Shown: positions 8,540-17,931, counted from the first letter of the stretch. The stretch is DNA of 64,000 nucleotides from Acidicapsa acidisoli (GCF_025685625.1 NZ_JAGSYI010000002.1:1736001-1800000); one strand, 5' to 3'. The notes: a model not told the origin generated them from the sequence alone. Made by a program: numbers and translations.

Positions 8540-9667
8540 CTATTCCTCTGAGGCCGTGTCTTCGGCCTCAACAGCCTGCCGAGCAGCCATATCTTCCAGT
8601 TGCTTGCGCCAGTCGAGCGTGTCGATAAATCCCCGCGACTCTCGCCAGCCCGGCTCCACAATCACATGCAGTTCCAGATAGACCCGCGTCCCTAGCAGCG
8701 ATTCGATCTCCTTGCGCGCGCTCGTTCCAATCGCCTTCAGCTTTGCCCCGCCCTTGCCGATCAGAATCGCCTTCTGCCCATCGCGCTCGCAATAAATCAC
8801 CGCCGAAATATTGGTCACCGGCAGCTTCTGCTCGGCAAACCCTCCGCCCTTCAGCGGCCGAGGCTTCTTCGGCTTGGCTGAATCGGGCTGCACCTGCGGT
8901 TCCTCGAATCTTTCAATCACCACCGCGGCGGCATACGGAACCTCCTCGCCAGTCTCCATCAAAATCCGTTCGCGAATGAGTTCCGCCACCAGAAACCGCT
9001 CCGGCTGGTCCGTAAACTGCTCCGGCGGAAAATACCGTTCTCCCTGCGGCAATCGATCCACCAGCTTTTCGATAAGCGTGTCGAGGCCGTCCCGTTTGCG
9101 CGCGCTGATCGGAATGACTTCCGCAAAAGTAACCTGCTTCCTCAGCGAATCAATCAACGGCAACAGCGCCTCCCGCCGGATGAGATCGATCTTGTTGATT
9201 ACCAGAAAAACCGGGCAATCCAGCTTACGCACCAGATTCAAAACAAACTCATCTTCGCTCCTCCAACCGCCTCTTTCGGAGGAAGATTCAGCGGGTGCCC
9301 CAGGTCTCGATTCTGAGACCTGGGTTCCATCAGCGTCGCCAGAATCAGACGCACTCAACTGCATCTCCCGGCTCGCATCCACAAGCAGAATCACAATGTC
9401 GCGCGTCTCCAGCGCATCGTAGACCTCCTGCATCATCCGCCGGTCAAGCTGCGTTCCCGGCTTGTGCACCCCAGGAGTATCAACAAAAACAATCTGCGCC
9501 GCCGGCCTCTTGCTTTTCGCAGGCACTTCGAGCACGCCCGTAATGCGGTTCCGCGTCGTCTGCGGCTTGCTCGTGACAATAGCCACCTTTTCGCCCACCA
9601 GCGCATTCAGCAGCGTGCTTTTACCGGCGTTCGGCCGGCCAAGAATCGATACAAATCCAGAACGCAA
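8540..9667 (-). CDS. era: GTPase Era, with an in-frame insertion
   Basis: Ribosome-assembly GTPase binding 16S rRNA. G1 GRPNAGKST (residues 9-17), G3 VDTPGVHKPG, G4 NKIDL and the C-terminal KH domain (AILIGKGGAKLKAIG, then ELHVIVEPGWRE) are all present. At 375 residues it is ~70 longer than usual Era (~300). Extra sequence lies between the DASREM strand and NKID (an acidic Ser/Gly/Pro-rich loop of about 40 residues), before the KH domain (EEPQVQPDSAKPKKPRPLKGG), and in a C-terminal tail. The first insertion contains a 26-bp DNA palindrome (9299-9324). Last gene of the phoH-ybeY-corC-era operon; 5 nt after the CorC-like gene. Confidence 0.95.
   Translation of the reverse strand: MRSGFVSILGRPNAGKSTLLNALVGEKVAIVTSKPQTTRNRITGVLEVPAKSKRPAAQIVFVDTPGVHKPGTQLDRRMMQEVYDALETRDIVILLVDASREMQLSASDSGDADGTQVSESRPGAPAESSSERGGWRSEDEFVLNLVRKLDCPVFLVINKIDLIRREALLPLIDSLRKQVTFAEVIPISARKRDGLDTLIEKLVDRLPQGERYFPPEQFTDQPERFLVAELIRERILMETGEEVPYAAAVVIERFEEPQVQPDSAKPKKPRPLKGGGFAEQKLPVTNISAVIYCERDGQKAILIGKGGAKLKAIGTSARKEIESLLGTRVYLELHVIVEPGWRESRGFIDTLDWRKQLEDMAARQAVEAEDTASEE
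9299..9324. repeat. REP-like palindrome inside era
   Basis: Perfect inverted repeat with arms CCCAGGTCTC and GAGACCTGGG and a 6-nt loop. It lies within the era coding sequence and is translated in frame as part of the extra acidic loop. The flanks (GGTGCCC on one side, GTTCC on the other) resemble short palindromic repeats scattered in acidobacterial genomes, from memory and not verified here. Confidence 0.6.
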
Positions 9668-9672
9668 TCTCT

Positions 9673-11082
9673 TTACTCCACTTCTATTCCACTTGTCCCA
9701 TTTGAACCATTTGTCCCGCTTGCCCCATTGCCACCACGTAAGCGCAACGCCCGCTCATCTCCGAAATCCTCCTGAGCCTCGTCCGCATTCGCCTCCAGCT
9801 CCACAGGACGGACAGCGCTGACCCTCACCTGCTCCACACGCCGATCCGAAGACGCAACAACTTCAATGCGCAGCGTCCCCACTTCCACCACTTCCCCGGC
9901 ATGAGGAATGCGCCCCTCGGCCTCGCTCACCAGCCCCCCAACCGTCTGGGCTTCATAGCTCTCTTCTGGATGCCAGTCCTCGCCCGCCAGCTCCTCCAGC
10001 CGATCCACAGGAAATCCCCCTGGAACCAGCCAGACTCCCTCGCCTTCAGGCTGCGCATCCTCAACCCGCGCATCTTCCTCATCTTCATGCTCGTCGCCGA
10101 TGTTGCCGACAATCTGCTCCAGCAGATCCTCAATCGTGACCAGCCCCGCAACTTCGCCATACTCATCGATCACGATGCGCATGTGCTGCTTCTCGCGCTG
10201 CATCTCGCGCAGCAGCTCATATCCCTTCTTGGTCTCCGGCACCAGCGCCACAAGCCGCTGAATCGTGGCAACCGTCCGCGTCCGAGCTTCCTCATCGGTA
10301 ATCTGCAGCAGATCATGCGCAAAGGCGATTCCAGTAATTGCATCCAGAGTCCCCGCATAAACCGGAACGCGAGAGAAGTTGTTCTCCCGCAAAGCCTCCA
10401 GAAACGCCTCCAGCGACATCGACTCCGGCACCGCAAATATCTTCGGCCTCGGCGTCATCACATCCCGCACCAGCTTGTCGCCAAACTCCACTGCGGACCG
10501 CACCAGTTCGCGGTCACTCTTCTCCAAAATCCCTTCTTCTTCGCCCGCTTCGAGCAAAGCCTCCACATCTCCGGCAGCCTCTTCCTCCGCCGTCACCGGC
10601 TCCTCGGCAAGGGTAGCGATCGAGAGCAGAAAGCTGACAAACAGCGTGACCGGAAAAACCACCACGAACAAAACCCGGACAACCCAAAGCAATCGCACTA
10701 CCCAAAGTCCGCGCGTTCGCTGAAAAAGCAGAAACGGCGCCACTTGCGTGCAAAAAACTACCGCCAGAATCACCGCCAGCACGGCCTGGAAAATCTCCTC
10801 CATCGTGGGCCGCGCAACCTGCGTCGCCCGGTCAAAGAGGAACGCCCCAATCTCCAGCGCCAGAAATCCCATGCCAAGGTGCATCAGCACCGAAGACGCC
10901 AGCGCAGCCTGCTCCCGCGGCATCCACAGATACGGCTCGACATGCTGCTCCCACGCATCCAGATTGTCCTGAACCTCGCGAGATAGAATCTTGCCGAACT
11001 CCGAGTACACCCGCGCCATGTAAGCCGCAAGCGTGACCACGCCAGCCAGAAACACGATCAGGCATAACGAATAAGGACTCAT
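9673..11082 (-). CDS. CNNM/CorC-HlyC family membrane protein with CBS domains
   Basis: 469 residues. N-terminal membrane part with helices near residues 3-23 (LCLIVFLAGVVTLAAYMARV), 60-85, 95-118 and 125-152, then a CBS pair (about 205-330: VRDVMTPRPKIFAVPESMSL; HMRIVIDEYGEVAGLVTIEDLLEQIVG) and a CorC_HlyC C-terminal domain (about 345-420: VPGGFPVDRLEEL). Such proteins act in Mg2+/Co2+ homeostasis in the inner membrane. The ATG overlaps the ybeY stop by 4 nt, as in many bacteria where this gene follows ybeY and precedes era. The tail after residue 430 is low complexity. Confidence 0.9.
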   Translation of the reverse strand: MSPYSLCLIVFLAGVVTLAAYMARVYSEFGKILSREVQDNLDAWEQHVEPYLWMPREQAALASSVLMHLGMGFLALEIGAFLFDRATQVARPTMEEIFQAVLAVILAVVFCTQVAPFLLFQRTRGLWVVRLLWVVRVLFVVVFPVTLFVSFLLSIATLAEEPVTAEEEAAGDVEALLEAGEEEGILEKSDRELVRSAVEFGDKLVRDVMTPRPKIFAVPESMSLEAFLEALRENNFSRVPVYAGTLDAITGIAFAHDLLQITDEEARTRTVATIQRLVALVPETKKGYELLREMQREKQHMRIVIDEYGEVAGLVTIEDLLEQIVGNIGDEHEDEEDARVEDAQPEGEGVWLVPGGFPVDRLEELAGEDWHPEESYEAQTVGGLVSEAEGRIPHAGEVVEVGTLRIEVVASSDRRVEQVRVSAVRPVELEANADEAQEDFGDERALRLRGGNGASGTNGSNGTSGIEVE

Positions 11083-11666
11083 CGCGCGCCGCCCCGGAGT
11101 CGCTTCCCGGCTCGTTTCCCGGCGGGCTTGCGCGTCCGAACCGCTGCCGGTTTCTCCACCCGCTCGATTACCCGCTCGATCAAGCCCTGCGGCAACCGGA
11201 GCTTTGCGCGAAGACGTCGTTCTTTGCGCGCCATCTCTCCGTCATCGGCCTCATGGTCATAACCGGCCAAATGCAGCAAACCGTGCAGTATCAACACGCG
11301 CAGCTCCACCGAAAGCCTGTGCCCCTGCTCCTGCGCCTGACGCGCAGCCGTCTCGACCGAGATCGCGAGATCCCCCGCGTAGCCAAAGCTCGCATCCTCC
11401 ACAGGAAACGAAAGCACATCGGTAGCCTTATTTTTCTTGCGAAAACGCCGATTGAGTCCACGGACACCGACGTCGGTTGTGAGCAGGACGGAAACCTCAC
11501 CCTTCAGCCCCACAGCAGCCTTGGTCTCGCGCAAATAACGCATGAGAGTCGCTTTAGTTGGAAGCGCAGAACGTGCCGACGCGCCCGCAGGCAGCGAAGA
11601 GGAGTGAGCGGCGAACTGAGGAAAGCCCTCAGCCGCCACCGGTTGGTCTGGGTCAAATAAGATCAT
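11079..11666 (-). CDS. ybeY: Endoribonuclease YbeY
   Basis: rRNA-maturation metalloenzyme. The zinc-binding signature HxxxHxxxxxH is intact in LHGLLHLAGYDHEADDGEM. The upstream half holds LNRRFRKKNKATDVLSFP, also diagnostic. Start chosen at the ATG at 11666 (195 aa) because GGAG lies 6 nt upstream; an open frame continues 20 codons further to 11726 but without such a signal. The C-terminal ~45 residues are a basic, Arg/Lys-rich extension. The Shine-Dalgarno sequence touches a 12-bp hairpin (11672-11700). Second gene of the phoH operon. Confidence 0.94.
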   Translation of the reverse strand: MILFDPDQPVAAEGFPQFAAHSSSLPAGASARSALPTKATLMRYLRETKAAVGLKGEVSVLLTTDVGVRGLNRRFRKKNKATDVLSFPVEDASFGYAGDLAISVETAARQAQEQGHRLSVELRVLILHGLLHLAGYDHEADDGEMARKERRLRAKLRLPQGLIERVIERVEKPAAVRTRKPAGKRAGKRLRGGAR

Positions 11667-11671
11667 CGTGC

Positions 11672-11700
11672 TCCGGGGCAGCCATACAGGCTGCCCCGGA
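11672..11700 (-). promoter_or_regulatory. Hairpin overlapping the ybeY ribosome-binding site
   Basis: Perfect 12-bp inverted repeat (TCCGGGGCAGCC and its complement) with a 5-nt loop between phoH and ybeY. In the minus-strand mRNA the last stem bases form the first part of the ybeY Shine-Dalgarno GGAG, six bases before the ATG. It is very GC-rich and could limit ybeY translation or act as a processing site. It has no U-tract, so it is not a standard terminator. It could also be a REP-like repeat that landed here. Confidence 0.6.
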
Positions 11701-11728
11701 TACCTTTGATGATACGGTAAAACCAAAT

Positions 11729-12778
11729 TTACTGCGGTTTAGAGGACGGTTTCACCAGGATGCGCGGCCGTTGCGAAGTCTGGTTCTCCGGCCCGTCGCC
11801 CAGCCCCAACGGTAGTTCCCGCTGCTGCGACTTGCCCTCGTAAGCCCGGATAATCCGCTGCACCAGGCTGTGCCGCACCACATCGACATCCTCAAAGTGG
11901 CAGAATTTAATACCTTCCACCCCTTCCAGCAGATTAATCGCCTCCACCAGCCCAGATTTCTTCGGATTCGGCAGATCGATCTGTGTGATGTCGCCCGTAA
12001 TCACCGCCTTGGAATTAGCCCCGAGGCGGGTCAGGAACATCTTCATCTGCTCGGTCGTCGTGTTCTGCGCCTCGTCCATGATGATGAAGGCATCGCTCAA
12101 TGTCCGTCCGCGCATGAAGGCCAGCGGAGCGACCTCGATGATGTTTTTCTCAAGCATCTTGTCGACCTTTTCCGGATCGCAAAGATCGTACAGCGCGTCA
12201 TACAACGGCCGCAGATACGGATCGACCTTTTCCTGCAAACTACCTGGCAAAAAGCCCAGCCGCTCGCCCGCTTCTACCGCCGGCCTCACCAGCACGATGC
12301 GGCTCACCTTCTTTGCGTTCATCGCCGCAACCGCCATGGCCACAGCCAGATACGTCTTGCCCGTACCCGCCGGTCCCACGCCGAAGACCATGTCGTTCTG
12401 TTCGATTGCTTCCAGATAGCGGCCCTGATTCACCGACCGCGGCTGCACCGTTCCCGACGTCCCTCGCTTCATTCCCGTCGATCGCTGCTTCGCCGCCTCC
12501 GCAAGCCCGCGCAGCGTAACCAGTGGATCGGCGACAACCAGCTTCAGCATCCCATGCAACTCGCCGTTGTGCGGATGCACCCCGGCCCGCCGCAACGACT
12601 CAAAGTCCGCGAAGATGCGCTTCACCCTGCCAACGCTCTCCTCCGAACCTTGTACGTGAACCGCGTCGGAGCGGAGATCAATCCGCACACCAAGCGCGTC
12701 TTCCATCAGTCTCAGGTTTTCGTCGCGGGTCCCGAACAGGGGCTCGAGGTTGGGCGTGATCTCCAGAGCGATCTTCAA
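11729..12778 (-). CDS. phoH: PhoH family ATPase
   Basis: 349-residue P-loop protein of the PhoH/YbeZ type, RNA-related ATPase partner of YbeY. Walker A is GPAGTGKTYLA (about residues 137-147) and Walker B is AFIIMDEAQNTT (about 230-241); the N-terminal ~115 residues match the usual PhoH leader region with a KH-like segment. Start is a TTG; an ATT codon two codons upstream, six bases after GGAGG, is an alternative. A 9-bp hairpin lies just upstream in the leader (12799-12819). First gene of phoH-ybeY-corC-era. Confidence 0.94.
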   Translation of the reverse strand: MKIALEITPNLEPLFGTRDENLRLMEDALGVRIDLRSDAVHVQGSEESVGRVKRIFADFESLRRAGVHPHNGELHGMLKLVVADPLVTLRGLAEAAKQRSTGMKRGTSGTVQPRSVNQGRYLEAIEQNDMVFGVGPAGTGKTYLAVAMAVAAMNAKKVSRIVLVRPAVEAGERLGFLPGSLQEKVDPYLRPLYDALYDLCDPEKVDKMLEKNIIEVAPLAFMRGRTLSDAFIIMDEAQNTTTEQMKMFLTRLGANSKAVITGDITQIDLPNPKKSGLVEAINLLEGVEGIKFCHFEDVDVVRHSLVQRIIRAYEGKSQQRELPLGLGDGPENQTSQRPRILVKPSSKPQ

Positions 12779-12798
12779 TGGAATAAATGGCCTCCGTG

Positions 12799-12819
12799 GC
12801 TGACTGCGCAGCAGTCAGC
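12799..12819 (-). repeat. Inverted repeat in the phoH leader
   Basis: Perfect 9-bp arms GCTGACTGC/GCAGTCAGC with a 3-nt loop, 21 nt upstream of the phoH start. The rest of the 295-bp interval to the next gene (12,779-13,073) shows no further feature. The hairpin could affect phoH expression; no U-run follows it. Confidence 0.5.
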
Positions 12820-13073
12820 GGGTGATGTTAGGTGGTATATCGGTTGTTTTTGGGGGCTTCGTGAGGAGTGTACAGAATTCCAGTGGGCCAGAACGGCACA
12901 GGTCGCGCCGTGTGCGGCCAGACTGCTAAACGGGATGGCGTAGGCGGCCAAATCCTCTATCTGCGAAGAGAGTAGCGCGGTCAGCCCAGCGAGTCAATCC
13001 CACCTGTGTGAATTTGCACTACCCAGTTTGGTTCGCTCTTCGCCTGCAATCACGATTCGGACTCGCATCTCCT

Positions 13074-16000
13074 TCAAGTCAAATCCGCCGTAGAAGCAGT
13101 CGCCTTTTCGCTCTGCCCGACTGGCGGCTTCACGCCATGAACCTTACGCGGTATCTTCAGAAATTCATCCAAAACATACCCCGCAGCCCGCGCCGCCTTG
13201 CAAGCCGTCGCTACCGCCGCTTCTACCTCGCGAACGGACTGTGCCGCGCCCGGCTCCGCTCCGGCAGCCGCCAGCAAAGCAGGCAGTTGCAGCCAGCAAA
13301 CCAGTTCCTCAAAATGCTCCTTATTCAGATAAGTCGTGCCCCCGTGCTCATTCACCCCAGCTAGCCACCGAACATCCGGATCGGCAAAGAACTCCTCCGA
13401 TTCAATCGAGATAGCCGGCTTCTCCGCCAGCCGCAAAAGCAATCGCACCTGCGCCGCCGCTCGCCACGGCCTGTCGCCTTCCAATCCCATCGAAGAGAAG
13501 GCCTCGGCAAGCGACGACCTGAGCTGAAGCCGGTCAAATAGCGCCGTTCGCACTCCCGGCATAGGCACGCTGTGCAACACCGCCCACGCCAGCACCGGCG
13601 CCCAGGTCTGCTCCATCGGAGCACCCGGCTCATTGCTGGGCAGCGTATAGCGCACCGCCGGCGGCCACACCATCGAAAAACTCCTCTCCAGATGCGGCAG
13701 CCGAACCGCCGCCATCACCGCCGCCTCGCACGCTTCCCTATACCGCTGCTTCGAATCGGCATCCCCATCCTCAGGATGCTCCGACGCATCTCTCAAATCC
13801 GCAGGCAGATACTCCATGATCCGGTCGAAACACAACTGGCTCCTGTCGACAAACCCCCTCAACCTGAAATCGACCAACTCCGCAACAAGATCAGCAGTCT
13901 CCGCTTCGGTCTCAGGCTTGTGCTTCTCCGGCGTCTTCGCCCCAGCAGAGCCTTTGGCAAGATCCATCTTCGCCACTTCAACCGCGCCATGCGTCTTCTC
14001 GGCCTTGGCCTCGATCTTCTTCCTCGCCGGCTCCCCTGCAACCTCCGCAAACCGCCGCGCATTCGCCGTGCTGATCACCTCGCGCAGAGCCTCATGCAAA
14101 GGCCGCAGCCGCAAACTCAACAGCGCCTCATCCAGGCTATGCACACCGCGTCCCTCAAGCCCATCACAAAGCCTGTCCCATGGATACTCCGCCGTCGACC
14201 GCAGTTCGCGCCAGTTCAGCAGCACCACCGACTGATACCCGCGCAGATCAAGGCTCAGTCCGTGATAATGCAAATCCGTGGAGCGGCGCAGATACTCAAG
14301 CCCGCTCGCCACATCGCGATACGCAACAATCACCGCATCCTCGACCGGCAGCGCCAGCCCCTGCGTCAGACTCGTCTGCTTCAAATGCCCGCTGCCCTTG
14401 TCCATCGCCGCAACCGACACATGGATCGCCCCCTGCGTACTTCCATAACGATTGTTATAAACAACCACCGACCGCTGACCATGCAGCTGGTTCGAATACG
14501 CAAAGACGTTCTCATCCACCGTTCCGTGATGCGTCCAGAAGTCATACAGCACAAAGTTTGTGCTCTCCGCAAACATCCACCGATTCTTCAACAGCGGCGC
14601 AATATCATGCTGATGGCGCGCGATCAGGCCCTCATTCTCGTGCTCCTCCATCCGCGCCCGCTTGAACTCCATCCCATACCGCTCCGTGAACCCCTCAATC
14701 TGCCCATGCCCAAACATCGGCAACCCCGGCAGCGTAGCCATCAGCGTGCACACACCAAAAAACTTATCGCCCCAGCCAAACTGATCAATCGCCGTCCGTT
14801 CATCCGGATTGCTCATGAAGTTCACATACCGCTTCAAAATATCTGGATCGAACTCAATCGTCTTCTTGAGATAAGAACGGTACTTCGCATTCTCCTCATC
14901 GCGCAGCATATTCATGAACGCACTGTTGTACACGCGATGCATCCCCAGCGTGCGAACGAAGTACCCCTCCAGCATCCAGAAAGCCTCCGCCAGCAGCAGC
15001 GTTCCCGGAACCTCGACCGCCACGCGATCCACCACCTCGCGCCAGAACTCATGCGGCATCAGCGCATCGAATTCCTCCTGAGAAAGCGCACTCTCCGCCC
15101 GTGACGGAATCGACCCACCGGCCCCCGGCAGCGGAAACCACAGCCTCTGCACATGCCGCTTCGCCAGCACCATCGCCGCATCAAACCGAATAATCGGAAA
15201 CTGCCGCGCCACATGCAGAATTGTCTGAATCACATGCTCCCGCACATGCGCCTTCGAGTAATCCAGTTGCGCCGTATCGTTCCACGCAAACGAAGTCCCA
15301 TCGTTGCCGTGATAGATATAGCGCGTCGTTCCGTCATAGCGATGCCGCAGCCGAAAGACCACCGCCGCATCCGTCTGATCGTAGTAATGGTCCTCGATCT
15401 TGATCTCCGCCCGATGATCCGGCGAGATATCCGGCCCCGAAAAACTATACGAAGGATACGGACTATCAGGCCGCGAAATAAACCAGTCCGGATGCTCGAT
15501 CACCCAATTCGAATCGATGCCCATATGGTTCGGCACCATGTCGCTCGCCAGCCTCAATCCATGCCACGCCGCCCGGTCGCGCAGATTCGCATACGCATGA
15601 CCGCCGCCCAGATCCTCCGCAATGTTGTACTCCTTCAGCGAATACGCCGAAGCCACCGCATCGCTATGCCCGCGCAGCCGCTTAATCGTCCGCGAAGCCA
15701 CACTCCGCTCCCACAACCCGATCAGCCACAACCCGGTGATTCCGCGATCCGCCAGCAGTTGCAGCTCCTCATCCGGAATATGATCCAGATGATGTATATG
15801 CCGCCCATACTTCTTCGATAACTGCTCCAGCCACACATACGTGCTCTTCGCAATCAGCACCACATTCGGCATCCACGCCTGATCCGCGCTGAAAGCCTCA
15901 TACTCCACCAGCGGAGCCTGATACCCGGCCGCATACCGGCGCGTCCTCACCCCATCCGGCCCAACGATGTACTCATCGTCAAACCCGACATACTCATCCC

Positions 16001-16829
16001 CAACAAACCCCTCGCCGCCAAACCCCGGCGCAGCATGACGATGCCGATCCGGCCCCGGCGGATTAAACCGCATCCAGATCGCCAGATCCTCTTCCTTGAT
16101 CACATCGATCGCCAGCAGAACCCGCCGCAGATCCTCACCCAGATACTTCGCCCAATGCTCGCGAATGAAATCCAGTTGCCCCGCAAGCGAATCCGGTGAA
16201 GCCAGCATCGGCGCGGAAAGCGCCTTGATCAGGCTACCCACCTCCGGCGAAAGCGGCGGACGCGTCTCAAAGTAAGCCGGCAGCGCCGCCGTCACGCTCT
16301 CATACTGCGTCCTGACCTTCAAATCCCGGTCATCGAACAACTCGCGAAACGTCCCAAACGCCGGATTGCGATTCGTCAGCCAGAGCAGCATCAACTCTTC
16401 CAGCGCCGCCTCGCGATTCGACAAACCATCGCTGGCCCCCGCCAGCCACTCCGCGCCAGTAACCTTCCCCCGGTAAACCTCGACATTCGGAAACTGGTCC
16501 ACAAACGAGAGCAGCAACCGTTCCACATTCTCCGGCCCAACCTTCCCCTGAAACCACCGAATCGCCTCCGTAAGCGCCGCCGGATCGATCTCCCGGCGAT
16601 ACCGCGCCACCAGCGCATGATTCAGCTCATCAATCATGCCCATGGCAAACAAAGCACCAGCATTCACGGTCTTCGCCGGATCAGTCCCGGTTCCGCGCAA
16701 CTCATTCAGCTCATTCGCCATCTTCCGGCTGGCAGCCACATTCGCAAAAATCACATTGCCGGTATAGCTGAACAGCAAACCGTCGATCTTGAGTCGTTCT
16801 CGAATTGCCCGGGAAATATGAAATTGCAT
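13074..16829 (-). CDS. Large GH13 alpha-amylase-family protein
   Basis: About 1251 residues. The GH13 motifs are in the middle: region I DMVPNHMG (~residue 430), region II IRFDAAM with the Asp nucleophile (~548), region III LLLAEAF with the Glu acid (~614) and region IV SNPDERT with the stabilising Asp (~675), so the active site looks complete. The first ~330 residues and last ~400 residues match no domain I recognise; the C-terminus carries a Lys/Glu/Ala-rich stretch. No signal peptide, hence cytoplasmic; a role in storage glucan or trehalose metabolism is possible. The ATG at 16829 has GGAG 9 nt upstream and is preferred over a TTG at 16844. Confidence 0.85.
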   Translation of the reverse strand: MQFHISRAIRERLKIDGLLFSYTGNVIFANVAASRKMANELNELRGTGTDPAKTVNAGALFAMGMIDELNHALVARYRREIDPAALTEAIRWFQGKVGPENVERLLLSFVDQFPNVEVYRGKVTGAEWLAGASDGLSNREAALEELMLLWLTNRNPAFGTFRELFDDRDLKVRTQYESVTAALPAYFETRPPLSPEVGSLIKALSAPMLASPDSLAGQLDFIREHWAKYLGEDLRRVLLAIDVIKEEDLAIWMRFNPPGPDRHRHAAPGFGGEGFVGDEYVGFDDEYIVGPDGVRTRRYAAGYQAPLVEYEAFSADQAWMPNVVLIAKSTYVWLEQLSKKYGRHIHHLDHIPDEELQLLADRGITGLWLIGLWERSVASRTIKRLRGHSDAVASAYSLKEYNIAEDLGGGHAYANLRDRAAWHGLRLASDMVPNHMGIDSNWVIEHPDWFISRPDSPYPSYSFSGPDISPDHRAEIKIEDHYYDQTDAAVVFRLRHRYDGTTRYIYHGNDGTSFAWNDTAQLDYSKAHVREHVIQTILHVARQFPIIRFDAAMVLAKRHVQRLWFPLPGAGGSIPSRAESALSQEEFDALMPHEFWREVVDRVAVEVPGTLLLAEAFWMLEGYFVRTLGMHRVYNSAFMNMLRDEENAKYRSYLKKTIEFDPDILKRYVNFMSNPDERTAIDQFGWGDKFFGVCTLMATLPGLPMFGHGQIEGFTERYGMEFKRARMEEHENEGLIARHQHDIAPLLKNRWMFAESTNFVLYDFWTHHGTVDENVFAYSNQLHGQRSVVVYNNRYGSTQGAIHVSVAAMDKGSGHLKQTSLTQGLALPVEDAVIVAYRDVASGLEYLRRSTDLHYHGLSLDLRGYQSVVLLNWRELRSTAEYPWDRLCDGLEGRGVHSLDEALLSLRLRPLHEALREVISTANARRFAEVAGEPARKKIEAKAEKTHGAVEVAKMDLAKGSAGAKTPEKHKPETEAETADLVAELVDFRLRGFVDRSQLCFDRIMEYLPADLRDASEHPEDGDADSKQRYREACEAAVMAAVRLPHLERSFSMVWPPAVRYTLPSNEPGAPMEQTWAPVLAWAVLHSVPMPGVRTALFDRLQLRSSLAEAFSSMGLEGDRPWRAAAQVRLLLRLAEKPAISIESEEFFADPDVRWLAGVNEHGGTTYLNKEHFEELVCWLQLPALLAAAGAEPGAAQSVREVEAAVATACKAARAAGYVLDEFLKIPRKVHGVKPPVGQSEKATASTADLT

Positions 16830-17064
16830 CGCGCGTGGCTCCAATTCAGTTCAATCCGTCAAATCATAGCCTAAGAACTTCACCACGCGTCACTAGCCCG
16901 CATTTCCCCCTGTTCTTCTCGAAGGCAATCCGCCTTTGCATTTGCCTTTCTGTCTGTCATTCCCGAAGGGAAGCTGCTTCTGCTGGGATGATTAAGAGCA
17001 GTTCCGCTGCCCCCGAGTGCACACACTTCCACGTCGAAGTAAGAGCATCCGGGGGCAAAATGAG

Positions 17065-17931
17065 TCAGCAGCCGCGGAAGGAGATGAAGTCCCCGAGCGG
17101 GTTGGGCAGGGTTGGGTTAAAGGGTTCGAATGGGAAGGATTGCAAGGTGTCAAAGCCCGCGGCCTTGGCAGCGTTGAAGTTTACAAAAGGTGTGAGCGCG
17201 GCTAACGCCTGATCGATCGAAGTCCAGCACAACGTTCTTTCGTAGCCGTTGTTATTCGGAGGAGCGATACTCTCTGAGACTCCCTGAATGCCGGTGATCG
17301 AGCTGATCGGACCGCCAAACTGCGGAGTCACGTCGCCTCCTACAACTCGTGCCAGGGTTCGGTGGTCGCTCTCGATACCCATAATGCGAGCTGCGGTCAC
17401 TCGCAGGTTGCGAGTGGAGAAGTTGCGCACGCCAACCAGATAGGCGGCGATAAATGCGTCCTCGAGCGTGACCAGAATGTTGAGGGTGGTCTGAGCGTCC
17501 GAGAACATCTTAGGGGGATAGAAGAACTGAGTGAACGGAGTGAACTGGTCGGTTACAGACTGTTCGAGAAGATAGTGGGACATCTCCTCCTGGCGAGCGC
17601 CGATCAGGTAGCCTTGGTCGTCCTCAGGGATGGTTTTGAAGAAGGGAGAGGAGTCGATGATGTTGGAGTAGGTGGTGACGGCGAGCGCTTCGGCGATCTG
17701 CGCAGCAACGAGGATCTCGCGATCGCCTCTCCTCAGATGATCGTGTTCGTACTGCATGCTCTCTGTCTCTTCTTGCTGTTCTTCTGCCGAGGCGACGGCG
17801 GAGAGTGCGCCAAGAGCGGCGAAGCTTGTGGCTCCGGTAAGCGCTGCGCCTTTGAGAAACGATCGTCGGGAGGAGCCTGACTGGCTTTGTTTTGATAAAC
17901 GCACGGCTTCAACTTCGTTCGGTGTGTTCAT
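17065..17931 (-). CDS. Tat-exported ferritin-like domain protein
   Basis: 288 residues. A twin-arginine signal (SSRRSFLKGAALTGATSFAA, about residues 20-39) predicts export through Tat. The mature part has ferritin-like helices with candidate metal ligands in the pattern of this family: QIAEALAVTTYSNI, GARQEEMSHYLLEQ and GIESDHRTLARVV. The start at 17931 has AAGGAG ten bases upstream; the frame extends further upstream but without support. Role unknown; such proteins are frequent in Acidobacteria and may bind iron or act as oxidoreductases. It is divergent from the DUF3857 gene. Confidence 0.8.
   Translation of the reverse strand: MNTPNEVEAVRLSKQSQSGSSRRSFLKGAALTGATSFAALGALSAVASAEEQQEETESMQYEHDHLRRGDREILVAAQIAEALAVTTYSNIIDSSPFFKTIPEDDQGYLIGARQEEMSHYLLEQSVTDQFTPFTQFFYPPKMFSDAQTTLNILVTLEDAFIAAYLVGVRNFSTRNLRVTAARIMGIESDHRTLARVVGGDVTPQFGGPISSITGIQGVSESIAPPNNNGYERTLCWTSIDQALAALTPFVNFNAAKAAGFDTLQSFPFEPFNPTLPNPLGDFISFRGC

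Noticed and set aside
9901-10986. 361-codon open frame on the plus strand, and similar long frames at 11870-12943 and 13572-15104
   Set aside because: They are antisense to the CorC-like, phoH and GH13 genes, have His/Arg-rich composition typical of shadow frames in GC-rich DNA, and show no domains.
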